In this document: positions 9,333 through 17,972 of the stretch, in pieces
Layout of the letters: each line of letters starts with the position of its first letter
Position numbering within the stretch: position 1 is the stretch's first letter
Origin: Janthinobacterium sp. BJB426
Lineage (GTDB): Bacteria; Pseudomonadota; Gammaproteobacteria; Burkholderiales; Burkholderiaceae_D
DNA length: 64,000 nt
NCBI RefSeq assembly: GCF_002735705.1
Contig: NZ_PDZL01000003.1
Coordinates: forward strand, 1-64,000
Reading direction: 5' to 3'
Position numbers and translations under genes: made by a program
Notes under the pieces: model-generated
What the model saw: only the letters and a program-made list of their open reading frames with translations
The model's database searches: none
Told to the model about the DNA's origin: nothing

Positions 9333-9362
9333 AAAAACGCCGGCACCGTCCGGCGTTTTTTT
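9333..9362 (+). terminator. Rho-independent terminator after the MHS transporter
   Basis: Inverted repeat AAAACGCCGG / CCGGCGTTTT with a CACCGT loop, followed by a run of seven or more T. It sits 33 bases after the stop of the transporter gene. Confidence 0.9.
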
Positions 9363-9527
9363 ATGCCTGGCAGCCACGCCACCTCATCTGTGCGCTGCCC
9401 CGCATTGCACAGGCTTACGAATCGGCAATTGACCGCAAGGCTGTTATGCTAGCGCACACTTTGCTTGACCACCAGAAAACTTGCATTTCAATTAAAATTG
9501 ATTTTTTCGCGACAGCCTTACACGGAC

Positions 9528-12500
9528 ATGATGAATACCAAGACCCCGATCGACTCCTTCAGCTTTCGCCGCATCCTCGCCCGCAATGTGACCTTGCCGC
9601 TGGTCATCGGGGTCATCACCGCCCTCGTGTTTGTCGGCCTGATCGCCTACCTGCTCTCGGCCCTGCGTTCGGTCGAGCATTCCGAACGGGTGATCGGCAA
9701 TGCGAATGAAGTCATGAAGCTGTCGGTTGACCTGGAAACGGGCATGCGCGGCTATTTGCTGACGGGCGACGAGACTTTCCTGGCGCCGTATAAGTCGGGC
9801 AAGGCGAAGATCGCCGTCGAAATGAACACCCTGCTGGAACTGGTATCCGACAGCCCCATCCAGGTGGACCGCTTGCGCCGCATCCGCGCGCTGCAAGGCC
9901 AGTGGCTCGATTACGCGGAAGGCGTGATCGCCCAGCGCCGCAGCAACCAGGAATTCCTCGCGCGCGTGCGCCAGGGCGAAGGCAAGCTGGAATTTGACGA
10001 AATCCGCCGCGAATTCCTCACTTTCCTGTCGATGGAGCAGCGGCTGCGCCAGGAACGGGCCGATACGGCTGAAAGCCGTACCATGCTGGCCGTGGTAGTG
10101 TTCCTGATCCTCAGCCTGGGATTGTCGGGCTTGCTGGCCTACCTGGGACGGCGCGAACTGCTGCGCCTGTCCGACATCTACAACGATGCGCTCGAACAAC
10201 GCGGCAAGGATAACGATGTGTTGCAGGAACAAGCGTGGCTGCGCACGGGGCAGACGGAACTGGCGGCCCACACGAGTGGCCAGCTGGGCCTGCCGCAGCT
10301 GGGACGGCATGTGCTCGATTTCCTGGCCCACCGCCTCGACGTGGCCGTCGCCACCCTGTACGTGGTCGACGAGGATGGCAGCCTGCGCCGCACGGCCGTG
10401 TACGGCTTCAACGACCAGGGCGTGAAGGACAGGCAAGTCTTCAAGCTGGGCGAAGGCCTGGTGGGCGAGACGGCGCGCGAAAAGCGCCTCAAGCATGTGC
10501 AGCAGGTGCCCGAGAATTACCTGACCGTGACATCGAGCCTTGGCCGCGGCACGCCGCTGGAACTGGTCTTGACCCCGGTCAACAACGAAGGCGTCGTCAA
10601 CGGCGTCATCGAACTGGGCTTTACGCATCCCGTCAGCGCCCGCGCCAAGGAATGGCTGAACCTGATTGCCGCGAATGTCGGCACCTCGCTGGAAGCGGCC
10701 CTGTACCGCCAGCGCCTGCAAAATGTACTGGAAGAAACCCAGCAATTGAATGAAGAGCTGGAAGTGCAGCAGGAAGAATTGCGTACGGCCAATGAGGAGC
10801 TGGGCGAACAGTCGCGCGTGCTGGAACAGTCGCAAGCCCACCTGGAAGAGCAAAAGGCGGCACTGGAGCAGTCGAACGAGCAGCTGGCCGTGCAGGCGCT
10901 GTCGCTGGACCAGAAAAACATGGCCATCGGCGAGGCGCATGCCCAGCTGGAAGCCCGCGCCGAAGAGCTGCAGCGGGCCAGCCGCTACAAATCCGAATTC
11001 CTGGCGAACATGTCGCATGAGCTGCGCACGCCACTGAACAGCTCGCTCATCCTGTCGAAGCTGCTGTCGGACAACACCAGCGGCAACCTGACGCCGGAGC
11101 AAGTGACGTTCGCGCAAACCATTTATTCGGCCGGCAACGATTTGTTGACCCTCATCAACGATATCCTCGACATTTCCAAGGTCGAGGCGGGCAAGCTGGA
11201 ATTGACGCCGGAAGCCGTGCCCTTCGACGAACTGCTCAGCAGCATGAGGATGCTGTTCGGCGCCCAGGCGCAGCAAAAGAAACTCGTGTTTGACGTCAAG
11301 GTGGCGCCGGATGCTCCGCCGTCCTTCGTCAGCGACCGCCAGCGCCTCGAGCAAATCCTGAAAAACCTGCTGTCGAACGCCATCAAGTTTACCGATGCGG
11401 GCACCGTGTCCTTGCACGTGAGCACGGATGCTGCCGGCCAGGTGCGCTTCCAGGTGCAGGATACGGGCATCGGCATCGCCGGCGACCAGCAGCACAAGAT
11501 TTTCGACGCCTTCCATCAGGCCGATGGCACCACCAGCCGCCGCTACGGCGGCACGGGCCTGGGCCTGTCGATTTCGCGCGACCTGGCCGCCTTGCTGGGT
11601 GGCAGCATCGAGCTGGCCAGCACCCCGGGCCAGGGCAGCACGTTTACCCTGGTGCTGCCAGCCGTCATGCCGGAACGCGCAGTGGAAGCGGCAAGCGTGC
11701 CGGCCGCCGCGCCGCAGGCGCCCGCAAAAATCGCGGCCGCCGCACCCAAGGCGGCGCCTGCCGCCAAGCCCGTGCCGCTGCCCACCTTTGAGGATGACAG
11801 GAATAGCGTGCCGGCCGTCAAGACGGGCCAGCGTTCCGTGCTGGTGATCGAGGATGAACCGTCGTTTGCCGGCATCCTGTTCGACCTTGCGCATGAAATG
11901 CAATACCGCTGCCTGGTGGCGCACGGCGCCGACGAAGGCTTGCGCCTGGCGCAAGAATTCCTGCCCGACGCCATCCTGCTCGACATGGGCTTGCCGGACC
12001 GTCCGGGCTTGCTGGTCTTGCAGCAATTGAAGGAAAACCCGCTGACCCGCCACATTCCCGTGCACATCGTCTCCGGCAACGACCAGATCCAGGAAGCCAT
12101 GCAACTGGGCGCCATCGGTTACGCCACCAAGCCGCGCACGCGCGAGCAGCTGAAGGAAGTGTTCCGCAAGCTCGAATCGAAGTTTACGCAGCAGATGAAG
12201 CGCATCCTGCTGGTCGAGGACGACGAACGCCAGCGCGAAAGCGTGGTGCACCTGATCAGCGACGACGACGTGGAAATCACGGCCGTGGCGCTGGGCGAGC
12301 AGGCGCTGGAATTGCTGAAAACACAGATTTTCGACTGCATGATCATCGACTTGAAGCTGCCCGATATCCAGGGCAACGAGTTACTCGAACGCATGGAACA
12401 TGAAGAACTGTGCTCGTTCCCGCCCGTCATCGTCTACACGGGCCGCAACCTGAGCCGCGAGGAAGAAGCGGACCTGATGAAGTATTCGCGTTCCATCATC

Positions 12501-13013
12501 ATCAAGGGCGCCCGCTCGCCCGAGCGCCTGCTCGACGAAGTGACCCTCTTCCTGCACAAGGTGGAATCGGAATTGTCGAGCGAGCGCCAGGGCATGTTGC
12601 AGCAGGTGCGCAGCCGCGAACGCGTGTTTGAAGGGCGCAAGATTTTGCTGGTGGACGACGACGTGCGCAATATCTTTGCCCTGACGAATGCGCTGGAACA
12701 AAAAGGCGTGGTGGTGGAAATCGGCCGCAACGGCTTCGAAGCCATCAGCAAGCTCAACAGCGTAGACGATATCGACCTCGTGTTGATGGATGTCATGATG
12801 CCGGGCATGGACGGCCTCGAAGCGACGCGCTTGATCCGCGCCGATGGCCGCTACAACAAGCTGCCCATCATCGCCATTACCGCCAAGGCCATGAAGAATG
12901 ACCAGGAGGAATGCCTGCAGGCAGGCGCGTCCGACTACCTGGCCAAGCCGATCGACCTGGACCGCCTGTATTCGCTGCTGCGCGTGTGGATGCCGAAGAT
13001 GGAACGCATCTGA
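9528..13013 (+). CDS. Hybrid histidine kinase CHASE3-GAF-HisKA-HATPase-REC-REC-REC
   Basis: A 1161-residue membrane hybrid kinase. Domains in order: transmembrane helix about 16-46; CHASE3 sensor (DLETGMRGYLLTGDETFL); second helix about 185-208; GAF about 240-390; long coiled coil (EELEVQQEELRTANEELGEQ); HisKA with His497 in NMSHELRTPLN; HATPase with DTGIGI and GGTGLGLSIS; an Ala/Pro linker; then three receivers with acceptor Asp819, Asp941 and Asp1088. All three keep the acidic pocket and the switch Ser/Thr; the second has IKGARS where LAKP is usual. Start ATG 9528 is preferred over the upstream TTG 9465; the Shine-Dalgarno is weak either way. Its stop overlaps the start of cheR by one base, suggesting one signalling operon. 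Confidence 0.9.
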   Translation: MMNTKTPIDSFSFRRILARNVTLPLVIGVITALVFVGLIAYLLSALRSVEHSERVIGNANEVMKLSVDLETGMRGYLLTGDETFLAPYKSGKAKIAVEMNTLLELVSDSPIQVDRLRRIRALQGQWLDYAEGVIAQRRSNQEFLARVRQGEGKLEFDEIRREFLTFLSMEQRLRQERADTAESRTMLAVVVFLILSLGLSGLLAYLGRRELLRLSDIYNDALEQRGKDNDVLQEQAWLRTGQTELAAHTSGQLGLPQLGRHVLDFLAHRLDVAVATLYVVDEDGSLRRTAVYGFNDQGVKDRQVFKLGEGLVGETAREKRLKHVQQVPENYLTVTSSLGRGTPLELVLTPVNNEGVVNGVIELGFTHPVSARAKEWLNLIAANVGTSLEAALYRQRLQNVLEETQQLNEELEVQQEELRTANEELGEQSRVLEQSQAHLEEQKAALEQSNEQLAVQALSLDQKNMAIGEAHAQLEARAEELQRASRYKSEFLANMSHELRTPLNSSLILSKLLSDNTSGNLTPEQVTFAQTIYSAGNDLLTLINDILDISKVEAGKLELTPEAVPFDELLSSMRMLFGAQAQQKKLVFDVKVAPDAPPSFVSDRQRLEQILKNLLSNAIKFTDAGTVSLHVSTDAAGQVRFQVQDTGIGIAGDQQHKIFDAFHQADGTTSRRYGGTGLGLSISRDLAALLGGSIELASTPGQGSTFTLVLPAVMPERAVEAASVPAAAPQAPAKIAAAAPKAAPAAKPVPLPTFEDDRNSVPAVKTGQRSVLVIEDEPSFAGILFDLAHEMQYRCLVAHGADEGLRLAQEFLPDAILLDMGLPDRPGLLVLQQLKENPLTRHIPVHIVSGNDQIQEAMQLGAIGYATKPRTREQLKEVFRKLESKFTQQMKRILLVEDDERQRESVVHLISDDDVEITAVALGEQALELLKTQIFDCMIIDLKLPDIQGNELLERMEHEELCSFPPVIVYTGRNLSREEEADLMKYSRSIIIKGARSPERLLDEVTLFLHKVESELSSERQGMLQQVRSRERVFEGRKILLVDDDVRNIFALTNALEQKGVVVEIGRNGFEAISKLNSVDDIDLVLMDVMMPGMDGLEATRLIRADGRYNKLPIIAITAKAMKNDQEECLQAGASDYLAKPIDLDRLYSLLRVWMPKMERI

Positions 13014-13891
13014 TGTCCCTGCGCATCACGGACGTACAACTGCAGGCGCTGATGGAGGCGATCTATCAGCGCTACAGCTATGATTTCCGCGACTATTCGC
13101 TGCCCTCGCAACGGCGCCGCCTGCATCAGGCACTCGAGCGCTTCCATTGCGCCGACGTGCCAGCCTTGCAGCAACTGGTGCTGGACGACACAGCCGCCTT
13201 TGGCAAACTGCTGCAGATTTTGACCGTGCCCGTCACGCAAATGTTCCGCGACCCGGCTTTTTTCCTCGCCTTGCGCGAACAGGTCGTGCCCGTGCTGAAA
13301 ACCTACCCGTCACCGACCATCTGGGTGGCCGGCTGCTGCACGGGCGAAGAGGCACTGTCGCTGGCCATCGTGCTGCACGAGGAAGGCTTGCTCGAACGCA
13401 GCACGATTTACGCCACCGACATCAATCCGCAAGCGCTGGCCACGGCCGCGCGCGGCGTGTATCCGCTGCACCGGCTCGATGAGTACGGCGCCAACTACCT
13501 GGCCGCGGGCGGCCTGGGCCAGCTGGCCGACTACTACACGGTCGAGCATGCCACGGCGCGCTTCCAGCCGCACCTGCTCGACAGTATCAACTTTGCCGAC
13601 CACAGCCTGTCCACGGACAGTGTGTTTATTGAAACGCAATTGATTTTATGCCGTAACGTGCTGATTTACTTCAATAAAACCTTGCAGGAGCGGGCCTTGG
13701 GCCTGTTCCACGACTCGCTGTGCCACCGGGGTTTCCTCGGTTTGGGCAGCAAGGAAAGCACGCATTTCACCCGCTTTGCCGCCGACTTCGAGCCATTGCC
13801 GGGTCCCGAAAAGCTCTACCGCAAGCGTGCGCCGTCGCACGCCGCTTCCCACTACGCTGGACGGCAAAGCCATGCCAGGAATGAAACATGA
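13013..13891 (+). CDS. CheR-type protein-glutamate methyltransferase
   Basis: A 292-residue CheR homologue. The N-terminal helical domain (RRRLHQALERF, LTVPVTQMFRDPAFF) is followed by a SAM-binding Rossmann domain with WVAGCCTGEEALSLAI, ATDINPQAL and the family motif LILCRNVLIYFN. The usual role is to transfer methyl groups from S-adenosylmethionine to glutamates of chemoreceptors. It lies between two sensor kinases, sharing TGATG with the upstream gene and ATGA with the downstream one, and there is no chemoreceptor or CheB gene nearby. CheR of such orphan clusters may act on non-chemotaxis signalling proteins; that is inference. Confidence 0.9.
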   Translation: MSLRITDVQLQALMEAIYQRYSYDFRDYSLPSQRRRLHQALERFHCADVPALQQLVLDDTAAFGKLLQILTVPVTQMFRDPAFFLALREQVVPVLKTYPSPTIWVAGCCTGEEALSLAIVLHEEGLLERSTIYATDINPQALATAARGVYPLHRLDEYGANYLAAGGLGQLADYYTVEHATARFQPHLLDSINFADHSLSTDSVFIETQLILCRNVLIYFNKTLQERALGLFHDSLCHRGFLGLGSKESTHFTRFAADFEPLPGPEKLYRKRAPSHAASHYAGRQSHARNET

Positions 13892-15078
13892 TGAATGAAA
13901 CAAGCACCAAACTGCTGATCGTCGACGACTTGCCGGAAAACTTGCGCGCGCTCAATGCGCTGATCCGCGAGAGCGACCGCAGCGTCTACCAGGCATCCTC
14001 GGGCGAAGAAGCGCTGGCCCTGCTGCTGGAACACGATTTCGCGCTGGCCATCCTCGACGTGCAAATGCCGGAAATGGATGGCTTTGAACTGGCGCAATTG
14101 ATGCGCGGCACGGAAAAGACGCGCCACATCCCCATCGTCTTCGTCACGGCGGCCGGCAAGGAAATGAATTTCGCCTTCCAGGGCTATGAAAGCGGCGCCG
14201 TCGACTTCCTGCACAAGCCGCTCGACATCAATGCCGTGCAAAGCAAGGTCAACGTCTTCGTGGCCCTGCACCAGCAGCGCAGCGAAACGCGGCGCCAGGT
14301 GCAGGCGCTCGAGCACAGCCGCCAGCAGCAGGAAGCACTGCTGAAAGAATTGCGCGCCACGCAGGCGGAACTGCAGCGCTCGCTGCGCCTGCGCGACGAA
14401 TTCATGTCCATGGTGGCGCATGAATTGCGCACGCCCTTGAACACGCTGTTCCTGGAAACGCAGATGCGCACCGTCAACCTGGAACGGGGCAACCTGGCCG
14501 CCTTCGAGCCGGACAAGCTGGGCAAGATGGTGGCGCGCGACGGCCGGCAAATCCGCAGCATGGTGCGCCTGATCGACGACATGCTCGACGTGTCGCGCAT
14601 CACCAGCGGCAAGCTGTCGATCCGCCGCGAAGCCGTCGACCTGACCAGCCTCGTGCGCCGCGTGGCGGACGACCTGACGCCATATGCTGCCACGACGGGC
14701 AGCGTGCTGGAAGTGATGGCCTTCGAGCCGATCCAGGGTTTCTGGGACGCCTTCCGCGTCGAACAGATCGTTGTCAACCTGATCAGCAATGCCGTGCGCT
14801 ACGGCCAGGGCCAGCCCGTGGAAATCAGCCTGGCGCACACGCAGAACAGCGCCGTCATCGAAGTGCGCGACCATGGCATCGGCATCAACGCGCGCGACCA
14901 GGAACGCATTTTCGACGCCTTCGAGCGCGTCATCCACCAGGACCGCACGGGCGGCCTGGGCCTGGGCCTGTTCATCACCAAGCAGCTGGTCGATGCGCAC
15001 GGCGGCGCCATCACCCTGCAAAGCCAGCCCGGCAATGGCGCCCTGTTCAGCGTCACCCTGCCGCTGGCCGGCAGCTGA
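13888..15078 (+). CDS. REC-histidine kinase (soluble)
   Basis: A 396-residue cytoplasmic kinase with an N-terminal receiver: DD pocket, Asp57 in AILDVQMPEMDG, Lys in LHKPLD. A coiled coil (about 130-165), HisKA with His178 in VAHELRTPLNTL, and HATPase with DHGIGI and GGLGLGLFIT follow. It has no transmembrane segment. The layout resembles kinases that receive phosphate on REC and then signal on. The start overlaps cheR as ATGA, and the next kinase gene begins 8 bases after its stop, so the four plus-strand genes look like one transcription unit. Its cognate regulator is not evident. Confidence 0.88.
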   Translation: MMNETSTKLLIVDDLPENLRALNALIRESDRSVYQASSGEEALALLLEHDFALAILDVQMPEMDGFELAQLMRGTEKTRHIPIVFVTAAGKEMNFAFQGYESGAVDFLHKPLDINAVQSKVNVFVALHQQRSETRRQVQALEHSRQQQEALLKELRATQAELQRSLRLRDEFMSMVAHELRTPLNTLFLETQMRTVNLERGNLAAFEPDKLGKMVARDGRQIRSMVRLIDDMLDVSRITSGKLSIRREAVDLTSLVRRVADDLTPYAATTGSVLEVMAFEPIQGFWDAFRVEQIVVNLISNAVRYGQGQPVEISLAHTQNSAVIEVRDHGIGINARDQERIFDAFERVIHQDRTGGLGLGLFITKQLVDAHGGAITLQSQPGNGALFSVTLPLAGS

Positions 15079-15085
15079 GGCCCGC

Positions 15086-17971
15086 ATGAGCAGCACACAC
15101 GCCCCCCGCAGCCAGGCAGGCGCCAGCGGCGTCGCCTTCCTGCTGCACCTGGAACGCCGGCTGCGGCTGCTGCAAGACACAGGCGAGATCCTTTCCCTGT
15201 CGGCGCAGCTGCTGGGCCAGCGCCTGGGCGCCCAGCAAGTGGCGTGTTTCGATATCGACCAGGCCCTGCAGTGCCCCACCCTGCAGCATGCCTGGAGCGA
15301 CGGCCTGGCGCCGGGCGCCGCCGGTGAGTATTTCCTCGGCGATTATGCTGCAGGCCTGGCCGAAGCGCTTGGCGCGGGCCAGGCGCTGGCCGTCAGCGAT
15401 GTAACCAGCGACCCGCGCACGGCCATGCCGGCCGCGCTGGCCACGTTTGCGCGCCTGGGCATCCGTGCCTTCCTGAACATTCCGATTGCCAAGGATGGCC
15501 AGCTGGCGGCCCTGTTCGTCGTGCACAGCCGCGCCGCGCGCCTGTGGCATGCGGACGAGATCGAACTGGCCGTGCAAGTGTCGGAACGGGTCTGGTCGAC
15601 CATTTTGCGGGCCCAGGCGGAAGCGCGTTTGCGCGCCCTCAGTGCCAGCATGGAAACGCAGGTGGCCGAGCGCACGCGCGAATTCGGCCGCACCTGGAAC
15701 GTCAGCCCCGATTTGCTGGGCGTGCTCAACCTCGACGGCTATTTCGAGCACTCGAACCCCGCCTGGCAAGCCACACTGGGCTGGTCGGTGGAGGAAATCC
15801 GCACGACGCGCTTCCTGGAACTGGTCCATCCCGACGACTTGCCGCGTACCCATGCGGCCTGGGACGCGGCCAACCAGGGCCAGCCGGCATTGCGCTTCGA
15901 AAACCGCTACCGCCACAAGCTGGGCGGCTGGCACTGGCTGTCGTGGGTCGCCGTGCCCGAGGGCGAGAAGGTGTATTGCAGCGCGCGCGACATCACCGTG
16001 GAAAAGAAACTGGAAGCGGACCTGGCCGCGCGCAACAGCGAGCGCGAGCGGCTGTGGCGCAGCGCGCAAGACTTGATGGTGGCCATCGATGCGGAAGGCT
16101 GCTTTGCCGCCGTCAACCCGGCCTCGGCCGCCATCCTGGGCTGGCTGCCCGAGGAAATGCTGGGCCGCAGCCTGTTCGACTTCGTGCTGCCCGAGGATGC
16201 CGCCGCCACGCGCCTGGCCTTGCTGCAAGTCGGCAAGGAGTCCATGCCCAGCTTTGAAAACCGCTACCGGCACCGCGAAGGCGGCCACCGCTGGCTGTCG
16301 TGGGTGGCGGCGCCCGAAGGCGACCTGGTGTTTGCCACCGGACGCCACGTCACTGTGGAAAAAGAAGCGCAAGACACCTTGCGCAGCATGCAGGAATCAT
16401 TGCGCCACAGCGAAATGGCCCTGCTGCAATCGCAAAAACTTGAAGCGCTGGGCAAGCTGACGGGCGGCGTGGCCCACGATTTCAATAACGTACTGCAAAT
16501 TATCTCCGGCAATCTGCAATTGCTGCAGCTTGGCCTGGACGACGACCCGCTGGCCGCCAAGCGCATCGCCAGCGCGTCGGCCGCCGTGGAACGGGGCGCC
16601 AAGCTGTCGGCCCAGCTGCTGGCCTTTGCGCGGCGCCAGCCCTTGAAACCGCTGGTGACGGACCTGGCGCAACTGCTGCGTGCGACGGAAGAGTTGCTGC
16701 GGCGCGCCACCGGTGAAACCATCGAGACGCGCTTGCTGCTGGCCGACGACTGCTGGCGCGCCCTGGTCGACCCGCACCAGCTGGAAAACGTCATCCTCAA
16801 CCTGGCCATCAACGCGCGCGACGCCATGGATGGCCAGGGCCAGCTGACCATCGAACTGAGCAACAGCGTGCTGGGCAGCGACTACGCGGCCCGCCATGCG
16901 GATGTGGCGCCCGGCGACTACGTGCAACTGGCTGTCTCGGACACGGGCACGGGCATTCCCGCCGAACTGCTGGACAAGATTTTCGAACCGTTCTTTACAA
17001 CAAAAAGCGAGGGAGAAGGCACGGGGCTGGGTTTGAGCATGGCGTACGGTTTCCTGCGCCAGAGCGGCGGCCACCTGACGGTGGACAGCTTGCCGGGCCA
17101 TGGCAGCACCTTCCGCATCTACCTGCCGCGCTCGCTTGAAGCGGAAACGGAACTGCCGCTGCAGCTGGGCGGCCCCGTGCTGGGCGGCAAGGAAACCATC
17201 CTCGTCGTGGAAGACGACGTGCAGGTGCAGACGACGGTGGTGGACATGCTGCGCGGCCTCGGCTATGTCGTGCTGCGCGCCAGCGATGGCGAAAGCGCAC
17301 TGGCCATCGTCGGCAGCGGCGTCCCCATCGACCTGCTGTTTACGGATGTGGTGATGCCGGGCAAGGTGGCCAGCACGGCACTGGCGCGCCAGGCCCGCGT
17401 GCTGCTGCCGCAGCTGGCCGTATTGTTTACCTCGGGCTACACGCAGGACGCCATCATGCAGGGCGGCCGCCTGGAGCCGGGCGTGGAGTTGCTGAGCAAG
17501 CCGTACCGGCGCGAAGACCTGGCGCGGCGCATCCGCCACCTGCTGGCGAATGGCCGCCACGTGACGGCCCTGCACCAGTACCGCGCGCAGCTGGCGCCGC
17601 AAGCTGCGCCGGCGCTGCCGGCAGGACGCCATATCCTGCTGGTGGAAGACAATGCCGACGCGCGCGCCATGACAGGCGACCTGCTGGCCATGCTGGGACA
17701 CACGGTGCTGGCCGTGGGCACGGCCGAGGAAGCCTTGCTCCTGCTGGACACGCCGGGACTGGAACTGCTGCTGACCGACATCAGCTTGCCGCAGATGTCG
17801 GGCGCCGAGCTGGCCGAACTGGTGGCGCGCGACCATCCGCAGCTGGCAGTGGTGTTTTCCACCGGCCACGCACCGGCCAATTCCGGCGTGCTGGACCCGC
17901 AGGCGCGCTTCCTGGTGAAACCATTTACCGTCGAGCAATTGCAGCAAGCCTTGCTGCCATCAAGCCGCTAA
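15086..17971 (+). CDS. Hybrid histidine kinase GAF-PAS-PAS-HisKA-HATPase-REC-REC
   Basis: A 961-residue soluble hybrid kinase. The start ATG 15086 is taken because it lies 8 bases after the previous gene; the open frame continues upstream but only as a shadow of that gene. Domains: GAF about 10-185 (AVSDVTSDPRTAMPAA); coiled coil; two PAS/PAC units with the repeated FENRYRH...WLSWVA pattern; HisKA with His464 in [12 protein letters not shown] (NtrB-like type); HATPase with [21 protein letters not shown] beginning near 635; two receivers with Asp754 and Asp898. The C-terminal half is a close paralogue of the convergent gene that follows, and the two stops are separated by a single base. Confidence 0.9.
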   Translation: MSSTHAPRSQAGASGVAFLLHLERRLRLLQDTGEILSLSAQLLGQRLGAQQVACFDIDQALQCPTLQHAWSDGLAPGAAGEYFLGDYAAGLAEALGAGQALAVSDVTSDPRTAMPAALATFARLGIRAFLNIPIAKDGQLAALFVVHSRAARLWHADEIELAVQVSERVWSTILRAQAEARLRALSASMETQVAERTREFGRTWNVSPDLLGVLNLDGYFEHSNPAWQATLGWSVEEIRTTRFLELVHPDDLPRTHAAWDAANQGQPALRFENRYRHKLGGWHWLSWVAVPEGEKVYCSARDITVEKKLEADLAARNSERERLWRSAQDLMVAIDAEGCFAAVNPASAAILGWLPEEMLGRSLFDFVLPEDAAATRLALLQVGKESMPSFENRYRHREGGHRWLSWVAAPEGDLVFATGRHVTVEKEAQDTLRSMQESLRHSEMALLQSQKLEALGKLTGGVAHDFNNVLQIISGNLQLLQLGLDDDPLAAKRIASASAAVERGAKLSAQLLAFARRQPLKPLVTDLAQLLRATEELLRRATGETIETRLLLADDCWRALVDPHQLENVILNLAINARDAMDGQGQLTIELSNSVLGSDYAARHADVAPGDYVQLAVSDTGTGIPAELLDKIFEPFFTTKSEGEGTGLGLSMAYGFLRQSGGHLTVDSLPGHGSTFRIYLPRSLEAETELPLQLGGPVLGGKETILVVEDDVQVQTTVVDMLRGLGYVVLRASDGESALAIVGSGVPIDLLFTDVVMPGKVASTALARQARVLLPQLAVLFTSGYTQDAIMQGGRLEPGVELLSKPYRREDLARRIRHLLANGRHVTALHQYRAQLAPQAAPALPAGRHILLVEDNADARAMTGDLLAMLGHTVLAVGTAEEALLLLDTPGLELLLTDISLPQMSGAELAELVARDHPQLAVVFSTGHAPANSGVLDPQARFLVKPFTVEQLQQALLPSSR

Positions 17972-17972
17972 G

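Noticed and set aside
9429-9450. TTGACC followed by TATGCT as a promoter for the kinase operon
   Set aside because: The spacer is only about 10 bases, too short for a sigma-70 promoter.
9492-12251. A very long open frame antisense to the first hybrid kinase, and similar frames opposite other genes
   Set aside because: High-GC codon bias keeps stops out of the complementary frames. The translations are rich in His, Gln, Arg and Gly, show no domain, and the sense strand encodes clear domains throughout.
14789-15085. N-terminal extension of the third kinase into the preceding gene
   Set aside because: The extra 99 residues are a low-complexity frame shadow of the REC-kinase HATPase domain. The ATG at 15086 follows that gene by 8 bases and begins a proper GAF protein.
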